From positions 1 to 36,006 of the forward strand of contig DAOTVS010000171.1 in NCBI GenBank assembly GCA_034436375.1: a DNA stretch of 36,006 nt, read 5' to 3'. The translations under genes were made by a program, and so were the position numbers. Source of the DNA: DAOTVS01 sp034436375 (lineage in GTDB: Bacteria; Chloroflexota; Anaerolineae; SpSt-313). Under the pieces are notes generated by a model. It searched no databases. It had not been told where the DNA came from and saw only the letters and a list, made by a program, of their open reading frames with translations. Below are positions 26,987 to 33,665 of the stretch, piece by piece (within the stretch, counting starts at the first letter, position 1; each line of letters begins with the position of its first letter).

Positions 26987-28024
26987 ATGCGTGTGAAACA
27001 AGCGAAGGAGGTGGCACGCCAGTGGGTGCTTGATGAGGTGCAGGGCATTCCGGGATTTGTGGGCGCCTTTTCTCACGGCTCCGTCAACTGGCTAGCCGAT
27101 GACGCGTTCCTTTCCCCAACGTCCGATGTGGACATCCTGCTGGTCGTGGCCGACCCCAAGCCGCCCGATAAGATTGGCAAGCTGATCTATCGGGACGTGA
27201 TGCTGGAAGTCTCCTATCTCCCATTCGATCACATGCGGACCCCTGAGCGCATCCTGGGCACTTACCACCTGGCGGGCAGTTTCCGCATGGCAAGCATCCT
27301 GGCCGACCCAACCGGCTGCCTGACCAACCTGCAGATGGCTGTGGCCCGGGACTATGCCAGGCGGCAATGGGTGCTTGCGCGTTGCGAACACGCCAGGAGC
27401 CGGGTACTGCGCAATCTCGACTCATTGCGTGAGCCGGCCCCCCTCCACGACCAGGTGATGGCCTGGCTCTTTGCGGCAGGTGTGACGACCCACGTGCTGC
27501 TCGTAGCGGGCCTGCAGAATCCCACCGTACGGCGACGGTATGTGGCCGCGCGTGAGCTTTTGGTAAGGTATGGCTACGCGGACTTTTATCCCAGCCTGTT
27601 GGATTTGCTGGGGTGTGCTGGCATGCGCCGGGCACAGGTTGAGCGGCACCTGGCCACCCTGACGGATGTATTCGATGCCACTCGCGCCGTCATCAAGACG
27701 TCGTTCCCTTTTGCTGCGGATATCAGTGAACACGGACGTCCTGTCGCCATTGACGGCAGCTGGGAATTGATCCGGCGGGGTGACTTTCGCGAGGCCATCT
27801 TCTGGATCGTTGCCACACACTCCCGTTGCCAGAAGGTGCTGTATCACGATGCGCCGGCAGAGCTACAGCAGCGCTTTCTGCCTGCCTATCAGCGGCTGCT
27901 GGCTGACCTTGGCATTGCTTCGCCGGACGACCTGCAGAGTCGGGGATCACAGGTCAGGGCATTTCTGCCGCGCGTGTGGGCCGTCGCTGAGGCTATCGTG
28001 TCGGCCAATCCGGAGATATCGTAA
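26987..28024 (+). CDS. Nucleotidyltransferase-fold protein
   Basis: A 345-residue cytoplasmic protein. Residues 25-54 hold the minimal nucleotidyltransferase motif: H30-G31-S32 followed after 14 residues by SDVDILLVV (D47, D49), the pair that binds the catalytic metals in the DNA polymerase beta superfamily. The long helical C-terminal part (about 100-345) resembles that of aminoglycoside-type nucleotidyltransferases, but no exact subfamily is recognised, and the acceptor could be a drug, a nucleotide or a protein. The start at 26987 has GAGG five bases upstream; the frame extends leftwards into the palindromic element, which I take as noncoding. It is followed 22 bases later by mobB. Confidence 0.7.
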   Translation: MRVKQAKEVARQWVLDEVQGIPGFVGAFSHGSVNWLADDAFLSPTSDVDILLVVADPKPPDKIGKLIYRDVMLEVSYLPFDHMRTPERILGTYHLAGSFRMASILADPTGCLTNLQMAVARDYARRQWVLARCEHARSRVLRNLDSLREPAPLHDQVMAWLFAAGVTTHVLLVAGLQNPTVRRRYVAARELLVRYGYADFYPSLLDLLGCAGMRRAQVERHLATLTDVFDATRAVIKTSFPFAADISEHGRPVAIDGSWELIRRGDFREAIFWIVATHSRCQKVLYHDAPAELQQRFLPAYQRLLADLGIASPDDLQSRGSQVRAFLPRVWAVAEAIVSANPEIS

Positions 28025-28046
28025 CACATCGCGGAGGGAGTAGGGG

Positions 28047-28574
28047 ATGACTCTGGACTCAGTGCCGGTGATTTCGATCGTTGGGTGTTCGAACGTGGGC
28101 AAGACCACACTCATGGAGAAGCTCATCCGGGAGCTCAAGCGGCGGGGGCTTCGCATAGCGACCATCAAACATGACGTGCATGGGTTTGAGATTGATCGGC
28201 CCGGAAAGGACACGTGGCGCCACGCGCAGGCGGGAAGCGATGTGGTGGTGATTGCCTCGCCGGGGCGGGTGGCGATGATTGCGCGCACCGGGCAGGAGCT
28301 GAGCGTAGATGAAATCGTAGCGCGGTTGCCGGTTGAGGTAGACCTGGTGCTTACAGAGGGCTACAAGCGGGGCGACAAGCCCAAGATCGAGGTCTTCCGC
28401 GCCGCCTGCGGACAGGAGTTGCTGTGTCGCGGGGGAGAGGATGGCCTCATTGCCCTGGCAACCGATACGCCGCAGCCGGGGATTATGGTGCCGCAGTACG
28501 AGCTGGATGACGCCGTCGGGCTGGGGGACCTCATAGAGGAGCGGTACCTGGGGCATCCTTCGCATAGTCACTAG
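28047..28574 (+). CDS. mobB: Molybdopterin-guanine dinucleotide biosynthesis protein MobB
   Basis: A 175-residue P-loop GTPase-like adaptor that assists MobA in attaching GMP to molybdopterin. The Walker A motif is GCSNVGKTT (13-21); the family usually has GxSGSGKTT, so the Asn-Val pair is a mild departure. IATIKHDVHGFEIDRPGKDTWRHAQAGSDVVVIASPGRVA and LVLTEGYKRGDKPKIEVFR are diagnostic MobB blocks. GGAGGGAG precedes the ATG. It is probably co-transcribed with the nucleotidyltransferase gene (22-bp gap), although no functional link between the two is known. A strong hairpin follows. Confidence 0.93.
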   Translation: MTLDSVPVISIVGCSNVGKTTLMEKLIRELKRRGLRIATIKHDVHGFEIDRPGKDTWRHAQAGSDVVVIASPGRVAMIARTGQELSVDEIVARLPVEVDLVLTEGYKRGDKPKIEVFRAACGQELLCRGGEDGLIALATDTPQPGIMVPQYELDDAVGLGDLIEERYLGHPSHSH

Positions 28575-28648
28575 CGCCCAGGTGGACACGCAATCCCCGT
28601 TTCCTTGAGAAGCGGTTAGGCTATGCGAAAGGGACCTGCCCAAGAGTT

Positions 28649-28692
28649 AGCCCCGGGTACGAGGGCAGCGCCCTCGTACCCGGGGCTTTGTT
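28649..28692 (+). terminator. Terminator between mobB and mtnP
   Basis: An 18-bp perfect stem (28649-28666 and 28670-28687) closes a three-base loop and is followed on the plus strand by TTTGTTGTT. It sits between convergent genes. It serves mobB best; on the minus strand there is no T-run. Confidence 0.8.
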
Positions 28693-28699
28693 GTTGGCC

Positions 28700-29569
28700 C
28701 TACAGGTGTTTGCTGAGCAGTAGTGACAGCCGCTCTCTATAGCTGGGCGAGATGCGCCCGGGCTCGGTGATCATGGCGTCGCGCAGAGACTCGGCGCAGG
28801 GGCAGGGGCGAGCTCGCTCAATGTTCCGGATGGCATGACGGATGATCTCTTGTGCGGTGCTCACGTTGCGCTGCAAGTTGCGGACAACCATCTCGACGGT
28901 GACGGGCTCTTCGCTAACGTGCCAGACGTCATAATCGGTGACCATGGCCAGCGTGGCATAGCAGATCTCGGCTTCTCGCGCCAGCTTGGCCTCCGGGAGC
29001 GCAGTCATGCCGATGATGTCGAGCCCCCACTGGCGGTAGATCCGCGACTCGGCCTTGGTGGAGAATTGCGGCCCCTCGATGACGACCAGCGTGCCGCCTT
29101 TGTGCAGGCGGGGCCCCACGCCGGCGTCGAGCGCGGCCTGATGCAGGACCGCACTCAGTTCGGGGCAGAAGGGATCCGCAAAGGCGATGTGCACCACGGC
29201 GCCATCACCAAAGAATGTTGCTGGACGGATGCCCTTGGTGCGGTCAAAGAGCTGATCGGGAATGACCACGTCAAGGGGAGCGATATCCTCGCGCAGGCTC
29301 CCGCAAGCGCTTACCGAGATGATGTGCTCGACGCCCAACGACTTTAGTGCATAGATGTTCGCCCGTGAGGGGATCTCCGACGGGCTGATGCGGTGCCCAC
29401 GGCCGTGCCGGGGCAGAAAGGCGATGCGTCGACCTTCCAGCGTGCCGACCACAATCGCATCGCTGGGCGGGCCAAAGGGGGTGTCGAGGGTGACCTCTTC
29501 CGTCTCGGTCAGGCCCTCCATCTGATAGAGTCCACTTCCGCCAATAACTCCGATACGTGCAGCGGGCAT
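28700..29569 (-). CDS. mtnP: S-methyl-5'-thioadenosine phosphorylase
   Basis: A 289-residue enzyme of the PNP family that phosphorolyses methylthioadenosine (from polyamine or ethylene-type metabolism) to adenine and methylthioribose-1-phosphate. The N-terminus IGVIGGSGLYQMEGL, the phosphate-binding LPRHGRGHRISPSEIPSRANIYALKSLGV, and the substrate motif GPQFSTKAESRIYRQWGLDIIGMTALPEAKLAREAEICYATLAMVTDYDVWH are diagnostic. The Asp in TDYD marks 6-aminopurine specificity in this family. GGAGGT stands five bases before the ATG. No other methionine-salvage gene is adjacent. Confidence 0.95.
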   Translation of the reverse strand: MPAARIGVIGGSGLYQMEGLTETEEVTLDTPFGPPSDAIVVGTLEGRRIAFLPRHGRGHRISPSEIPSRANIYALKSLGVEHIISVSACGSLREDIAPLDVVIPDQLFDRTKGIRPATFFGDGAVVHIAFADPFCPELSAVLHQAALDAGVGPRLHKGGTLVVIEGPQFSTKAESRIYRQWGLDIIGMTALPEAKLAREAEICYATLAMVTDYDVWHVSEEPVTVEMVVRNLQRNVSTAQEIIRHAIRNIERARPCPCAESLRDAMITEPGRISPSYRERLSLLLSKHL

Positions 29570-29608
29570 CTCATACCTCCGTAGACCTGAAGTGTGGCGT
29601 AGCGGTAG

Positions 29609-29638
29609 ATCAGCGTTTATCGGCGTTCATCTGCAGTT
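29609..29638. repeat. Short-period intergenic repeat (10-nt units)
   Basis: Three tandem, related ten-base units occur: ATCAGCGTTT, ATCGGCGTTC and ATCTGCAGTT, about 40 bp upstream of mtnP. Sequence of this type is, from memory, common in intergenic regions of diverse GC-rich environmental bacteria. It has no known role. Confidence 0.4.
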
Positions 29639-29682
29639 GTATTGCGTCCTCTCCGGCTCCGCGTGAGCCGTGCGGACGTTAG

Positions 29683-29717
29683 AAGGGGCGCAAGCCTCGC
29701 TGAGACTTGCGCCCCTT
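29683..29717 (-). terminator. Terminator hairpin of ssrA
   Basis: A perfect 12-bp stem (AAGGGGCGCAAG / CTTGCGCCCCTT) with an 11-base loop begins 9 bases past the tmRNA 3' end on the minus strand. The T-run is weak, only the TT that closes the stem. Confidence 0.65.
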
Positions 29718-29725
29718 GCTACAGG

Positions 29726-30144
29726 TGGAGATGGCGGGAATCGAACCCGCGTCCAGAAAGTTCGACCAACGATATACTACAAGCTTAGTCGGCCTCTATA
29801 GTCTCGCTCCTCGGGCCCTCAGCCGACCGAGTTCCCGTGGAGCCAGCCGATACCGCAAGCTCATCACCTGCGGCTTGAGCCCATCCATCGGCGTCGACAG
29901 GCTGCACTCCGCTGCATTTGTCGCTCGCTCCCCAGCCAGCGGAGTCCACTGGAGGCGAGCGTGATCACTCTAGGTGATCAGGGCGTCGTTTATACGCTCT
30001 GGACTGCGATTAGGCAGCTATGGCGTACGCGTACGCCGGTGTTTGTGCTTTGTTGGCACTTGTGTTTTGCCCCTGATTTACGAGGTTGAGGCGCCTCGGC
30101 TTGCAATCGCGGGCCAGCCCTCCCTGTCGAGACCATTCATCCCC
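29726..30144 (-). ncRNA. ssrA: tmRNA (transfer-messenger RNA)
   Basis: The minus strand begins GGGGATGAATGGTCTCGACA and ends GGGTTCGATTCCCGCCATCTCC plus discriminator A. The ends pair as the tRNA-like acceptor stem (GGGGATG with CATCTCC, one G-U), and the T-arm sequence is canonical. CCA is not encoded. The internal reading frame ends at a TAA (30012-30010) and encodes the proteolysis tag ending NTSANKAQTPAYAYAIAA, with the AA terminus recognised by ClpXP-type proteases. The resume codon is unclear: in frame it would be GGG or CAA, while a canonical GCA (30070-30068) is one base out of frame. It lies directly downstream of its partner gene smpB. Confidence 0.93.
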
Positions 30145-30155
30145 GCGTGACCTAT

Positions 30156-30184
30156 ATTATACCACACACCAGCAAGGATGTCCA
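30156..30184 (-). promoter_or_regulatory. ssrA promoter
   Basis: On the minus strand TGGACA (30184-30179) and a perfect TATAAT (30161-30156) are 17 bases apart. The predicted transcript start lies a few bases before the mature tmRNA 5' end. It fits in the 47-bp gap after the smpB stop, so ssrA can be transcribed on its own. Confidence 0.85.
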
Positions 30185-30191
30185 GGCGGGG

Positions 30192-30653
30192 TCACCCTTC
30201 CTCGATCTGCCGCCGCGTAGCGCGCGCCATGCTGCGCTCGGCCTCGCGCTCGGCCAGGGCGGCGCGCTTGTCGTAGAGCTTTTTGCCGCGGGCCAGAGCA
30301 ATCTCCACTTTGGCACGGTTATCGCGCAGGTACATGCGGAGCGGCACGATGGTCAGCCCCTTGGCCTGCACCGCCTGACTGAGCTCGCGGATCTCTTTAT
30401 GATGCAGGAGCAGCTTGCGGTCGCGCCGGGATTCATGCTGGGCGTAGCCGGCCATCTCATAGGGTGCAATATGCACATTAACCAGCCAGGCCTCCCCATT
30501 GCGGATCGCGACATAGCCCTCGCGCAGGCTCACGCGGCCCTCGCGCACGGACTTGATTTCGCTGCCCTGTAGGGCAATGCCTGCTTCGAACTTTTCCTGG
30601 ATCGCATAGTCGTGATAGGCTTTGCGGTTGACAGCGACGTTCTTTTCTGCCAT
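30192..30653 (-). CDS. smpB: SsrA-binding protein SmpB
   Basis: A 153-residue RNA-binding protein that escorts tmRNA to stalled ribosomes. NRKAYHDYAIQEKFEAGIALQGSEIKSVREGRVSLREGYVAIRNGEAWLVNVHIAPYE is the oligonucleotide-binding barrel, and RDRKLLLHHKEI with LARGKKLYDKRAALAEREAERSMARATR is the C-terminal tail that enters the ribosomal mRNA channel. Length is normal. The start at 30653 was chosen by homology; the ctpA stop lies four bases upstream, so the two are translationally linked. ssrA follows 47 bases later. Confidence 0.96.
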   Translation of the reverse strand: MAEKNVAVNRKAYHDYAIQEKFEAGIALQGSEIKSVREGRVSLREGYVAIRNGEAWLVNVHIAPYEMAGYAQHESRRDRKLLLHHKEIRELSQAVQAKGLTIVPLRMYLRDNRAKVEIALARGKKLYDKRAALAEREAERSMARATRRQIEEG

Positions 30654-30657
30654 GTTT

Positions 30658-31872
30658 CTACTTCTCATCGGGAGCGGGCAGGTGCTCGCTCAGATACTGC
30701 ACAGCCCGGTCCAACACCGGATCCTGGCCGGCGGTCTGGCCGGCTGGCGGCGCGACCGTGATATCGGGCGTCAGCCCCTTGCCGTCAATTTGGTGGCCCA
30801 GGGGGGTGTACCAGCGCGCGACCGACACGCGCAGCGAAGAGCCGTCACTGAGCGTATGGACGATCTGCACCGAGCCTTTGCCGAACGTCTTTTGCCCGAT
30901 CAGCACGCCACGGCCCGTATCCTGGAGGGCCCCGGCCACAATCTCTGCCGCGCTGGCGCTGTTGCCGTCGACGAGCACAGCCACAGGCAGGTCGGTGGCC
31001 AGCCCGCCCTTTTCCGCCCTGTAGGGGGTGACCCGGCCGTTCCGGTCCTTTTCAGTGACGATCACCCCACTGGCAATGAACTGGCTGGCGACCTGGACCG
31101 AAGCCTGCAGATAGCCGCCCGGGTTGCCGCGCAGGTCGAGGATCACAGCGCGCGGCTTGGGCGCCAGCCCCTGCAAGGCCTCCTTGACACGGTCCGCGGC
31201 CTGGCCGTTGAATTCGGTGATCTGGATGTAGGCCATGCCGTCATCGAGCACGCGTGAGGAAACAGTCGGCAGCTCGATCTTGTCGCGGGTCACGCCGATC
31301 TCCAGGGGCTGCGCCGTGCCCGGGCGCTGGACCAGCAGATGCACCTGGCTGCCCTGGGGCCCACGGATCAGGGCAATCGCCTGCATCAGATCCAGCCCGT
31401 CGAGGGGCTTGCCGTCTACCTCGAGCAGCACGTCACCGGCGAGCAGGCCTGCCCTTTGAGCGGGCGAGCCGGGCAGGGGTTCGACAATCACCAGGCGTCC
31501 ATCCACGAGATCCACACTCGCGCCGATGCCCGCAAAGCTGCCTTCCAGGTCCTGCCCGGTGACCGTGGCTTCCGCAGGCTCCATAAACAGCGTATATGGG
31601 TCGCCGAGCGAGCGCACCATGCCGTTGATGGCGCCATAGACCATCTTCTGCGTATCCAGCGGCCCGCTAAAGTCGTGCGCGATGACATCCCAGGCTTCCC
31701 AGAAGACGCGCATGCGCTGCTCGGCATCCTGGTTTGGGCCTGGGATAGGGGAGGGGGCGGCCTGGGCGCTGAGTTGCCAGCCGGCAGCAAAGCCTACCCC
31801 CCCTGACGCCAGAACCAGAAGGAGGACGATGACGGCAAACAGGGCCACCTTCGTCCAATCCCGACGACTCAT
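30658..31872 (-). CDS. C-terminal processing peptidase (CtpA / S41 family)
   Basis: A 404-residue serine protease anchored to the membrane by one N-terminal segment (about residues 8-30) and acting outside the cytoplasm. A PDZ domain covers about 103-185 (GSFAGIGASVDLVDGRLVIVEPLPGSPAQRAGLLAGDVLLEVDG). The S41 catalytic domain follows with VILDLRGNPGGYL (243-255), the nucleophile S307 in DGNSASAAEIVAGAL and the general base K332 in GQKTFGKGSVQ. The catalytic dyad is intact. GGAGGT lies four bases before the ATG at 31872. It is the first gene of a ctpA-smpB transcription unit with a good promoter. Cleavage targets cannot be predicted. Confidence 0.94.
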   Translation of the reverse strand: MSRRDWTKVALFAVIVLLLVLASGGVGFAAGWQLSAQAAPSPIPGPNQDAEQRMRVFWEAWDVIAHDFSGPLDTQKMVYGAINGMVRSLGDPYTLFMEPAEATVTGQDLEGSFAGIGASVDLVDGRLVIVEPLPGSPAQRAGLLAGDVLLEVDGKPLDGLDLMQAIALIRGPQGSQVHLLVQRPGTAQPLEIGVTRDKIELPTVSSRVLDDGMAYIQITEFNGQAADRVKEALQGLAPKPRAVILDLRGNPGGYLQASVQVASQFIASGVIVTEKDRNGRVTPYRAEKGGLATDLPVAVLVDGNSASAAEIVAGALQDTGRGVLIGQKTFGKGSVQIVHTLSDGSSLRVSVARWYTPLGHQIDGKGLTPDITVAPPAGQTAGQDPVLDRAVQYLSEHLPAPDEK

Positions 31873-31955
31873 GCAGACCTCCACGATCGGCAAAAAGGGG
31901 GGAGCGGCGGAACCGGGATCGGTCTACATAACCGATTGACACCAGGCCTGTGGGG

Positions 31956-31984
31956 ATTGTATCACAGGTAGAGGGGTATGGCAA
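31956..31984 (-). promoter_or_regulatory. Promoter of the ctpA-smpB unit
   Basis: On the minus strand TTGCCA (31984-31979) and TACAAT (31961-31956) are separated by exactly 17 bases. The leader to the ctpA ATG is about 75 bases. Confidence 0.82.
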
Positions 31985-32030
31985 GTGATGCAAGGGTAAG
32001 AGCCCAGCAAAGCCGCCTCATGAAGGCCCT

Positions 32031-32143
32031 CGTAGTAGCGGGCTCAGCCGCCCAAGCGGGTTGGTCAGCCTCATCACTTGTATCAGCGTCACTCAACCCC
32101 TTGGGCGCTCGAGCGGGTTGAGCGGCTGAAGCCCGCTACTACG
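32031..32143. repeat. Interspersed-type inverted repeat with CGTAGTAGCGGGC ends
   Basis: The left end CGTAGTAGCGGGCTCAGCCGC (32031-32051) and the right end GCGGCTGAAGCCCGCTACTACG (32122-32143) are inverted copies differing by one base. Inside, GCCCAAGCGGGTTG and CAACCCCTTGGGC form a second, nested dyad. Elements with CGTAGTAGCGGGC-type ends are, from memory, frequent in intergenic regions of Chloroflexota genomes; the copy number here cannot be determined. It lies between ctpA and the accessory module. Confidence 0.65.
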
Positions 32144-32160
32144 ATAGGAGCGCCAGGTGG

Positions 32161-32482
32161 CGTCCACGGTGAGGTTATGTCAATATTGGCTTGCAGCTTA
32201 CATAACATGCCAATAGCGAACGAATGTTTCATACTCTGAACAATGTGCGTATAGTTCCATTACCCCTGTGCGTCGGCGGACTTCAGGCGTCTCTATGCAG
32301 ATAGACGCCCCTTCTGGTTCCTATTTCATAACAACGATGTAGCGATTGACTACAACACAGCAGTACCAGAGAGGCGGATAACCCCATGTTGCGCTGGTAC
32401 CTCGATACCTCTTATCGGATAGGCCAGCCTCCTCATCTTGAGGCGTTCATGCCGCGCGGTCGTTTGCGGTAGGGAGATAGGC
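32161..32482. promoter_or_regulatory. Gene-free leader of the accessory module with several dyads
   Basis: About 320 bases without a credible gene. It contains two interleaved inverted repeats (GTTATGT 32174-32180 with ACATAAC 32200-32206; TATTGGC 32184-32190 with GCCAATA 32209-32215), a possible promoter TTTCAT-17-TATAGT (32227-32255), and a hairpin at 32286-32309 with ends GGCG/CGCC. It is relatively AT-rich compared with its surroundings. It probably carries control signals for the replication gene that follows, and possibly the left boundary of an inserted element. Confidence 0.4.
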
Positions 32483-33610
32483 ATGTCAGCATCGCCCCCG
32501 AGCCGGTTTGAGCAGCGGCGTGTCTTTCTCCTGAATGAGCCGGAGACGCTGCGCATTTCTCCGGCCCTGGCCAAAGAGATCGGCCTCAATGAGTCCATCT
32601 TGTTCCTCCAGCTGGAATTTTGGATCGCCGTCTACGGCAAAGAGCGCGACGGCCGGCGCTGGTATTACGCGTCGGTGCGCGGTCTGGCGGCCCGGCTGCC
32701 CTTCTGGAGCTTTGCCACCATCAACCGCACGATTAAGAGCCTGATCGACCGGGGCCTGGTGGTGGAGGGCAACTATAACGAGCATGGGTATGACCGCACC
32801 CGCTGGCTCGCCATCAACCTGGAGGGCTGCGCCCGGATCAAGAGCCTGGCCGTCCGAGGCGTTGACACCGTGTCATATCAAAATGAAACGCTGGCCGCGG
32901 ATGGGGGCACCCAGGACGGGAGTGACACACCCATGTGTCAAAATGATACAGCCACACCCGAAGAGCAGGCCCTGTGTCAAAACGACACGAGCATGTGTCA
33001 AAATGACACGAGCATGTGTCAAAACGACACGAGCATGTGTCAAAACGACACGACCATGTGTCAAAATGACACGAGCATGTGTCAAAATGACACGACGATA
33101 CCAGAGAGTCTAAAGAGAGAATCATTGAGAGACGATTCGAGAGAAAGCAGAGAAAGCAGAGAGAGAGAGACGGCGCCTGCGGCGCAGCACGCTCTCTCTC
33201 TGGGGACCGGGGACGGCCGGATGGTCCCGCCTACTGAAAACGTGCCGAAGGGAGACAAACGGGGCGGAGGGGTCAAAGCGTCGCCCGCCGCGTCCGAGGA
33301 GCCTGCGCCGGAGCCCAGGGCAATCTGCCCGGCAGCGCAGTTCGTGGAGGAGGCGGGGCGCGTGCGGCTGCTGCCGCTCCAGGTGGATATGATCCAACGC
33401 CAGGTGACGGAGGTGGTACGCTGGCGCCGAGTCGTTAAACGGTGGCTGGCGCACGGCTACCGGGCGACCAACGTGGATGGTATGCTCGACTGGTACGCCC
33501 ACCCGGACAAAATGGCCAACCAGTGCCACGATATGAGCCGGGGCGAGGAGATGGGACTGGCCGGGCAATCATACGTCACGGGGGCCCTCGCCGGCCGCGT
33601 GCTGCATTAA
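32483..33610 (+). CDS. Winged-helix replication-initiator-like protein with internal repeat array
   Basis: A 375-residue protein. Residues about 22-113 look like the winged-helix N-terminal domain of phage/plasmid replication proteins (SPALAKEIGLNESILFLQLEFWI...GRRWYYASVRGLAARLPFWSFATINRTIKSLIDRGLVVEGNYN...TRWLAIN). Residues 131-205 hold eight copies of a C/Y-QN(D/E)T motif, the last six a strict seven-residue repeat (CQNDTSM-type). A Ser/Arg/Glu-rich linker follows, then a C-terminal helical segment (RQVTEVVRWRRVVKRWLAHGYRATNVDGMLDWY, about 325-360). The start 32483 has GGGAG six bases upstream. The family name cannot be fixed; the architecture recalls lambda O-type and DnaD-like initiators. 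It is the first gene of the accessory module and its repeat DNA is treated separately. Confidence 0.6.
   Translation: MSASPPSRFEQRRVFLLNEPETLRISPALAKEIGLNESILFLQLEFWIAVYGKERDGRRWYYASVRGLAARLPFWSFATINRTIKSLIDRGLVVEGNYNEHGYDRTRWLAINLEGCARIKSLAVRGVDTVSYQNETLAADGGTQDGSDTPMCQNDTATPEEQALCQNDTSMCQNDTSMCQNDTSMCQNDTTMCQNDTSMCQNDTTIPESLKRESLRDDSRESRESRERETAPAAQHALSLGTGDGRMVPPTENVPKGDKRGGGVKASPAASEEPAPEPRAICPAAQFVEEAGRVRLLPLQVDMIQRQVTEVVRWRRVVKRWLAHGYRATNVDGMLDWYAHPDKMANQCHDMSRGEEMGLAGQSYVTGALAGRVLH
32975..33092 (+). repeat. 21-bp tandem iteron-like array inside the replication gene
   Basis: Six copies of the dyad TGTCAAAAYGACA start at 32975, 32996, 33017, 33038, 33059 and 33080, an exact 21-base period (two helical turns). 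Weaker copies lie at 32936 and 32876. A perfect palindrome TGACACCGTGTCA is at 32863-32875 and a lone TGACAC at 32923. The last base varies between T and C in the same codon (AAT/AAC), but the dyad ends are otherwise conserved. The array is in frame and encodes the CQNDT repeats. The organisation resembles origin iterons embedded in an initiator gene, as in lambda O. Confidence 0.8.
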
Positions 33611-33665
33611 CCACCGCGGCGATACGCGATGTGGCATATGCTAGGGTCTATGGGGAGTCGGACAC

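Noticed and set aside
32975..33092. CRISPR array
   Set aside because: The repeats are contiguous 21-mers with no spacers, lie in an open frame and encode a regular peptide repeat.
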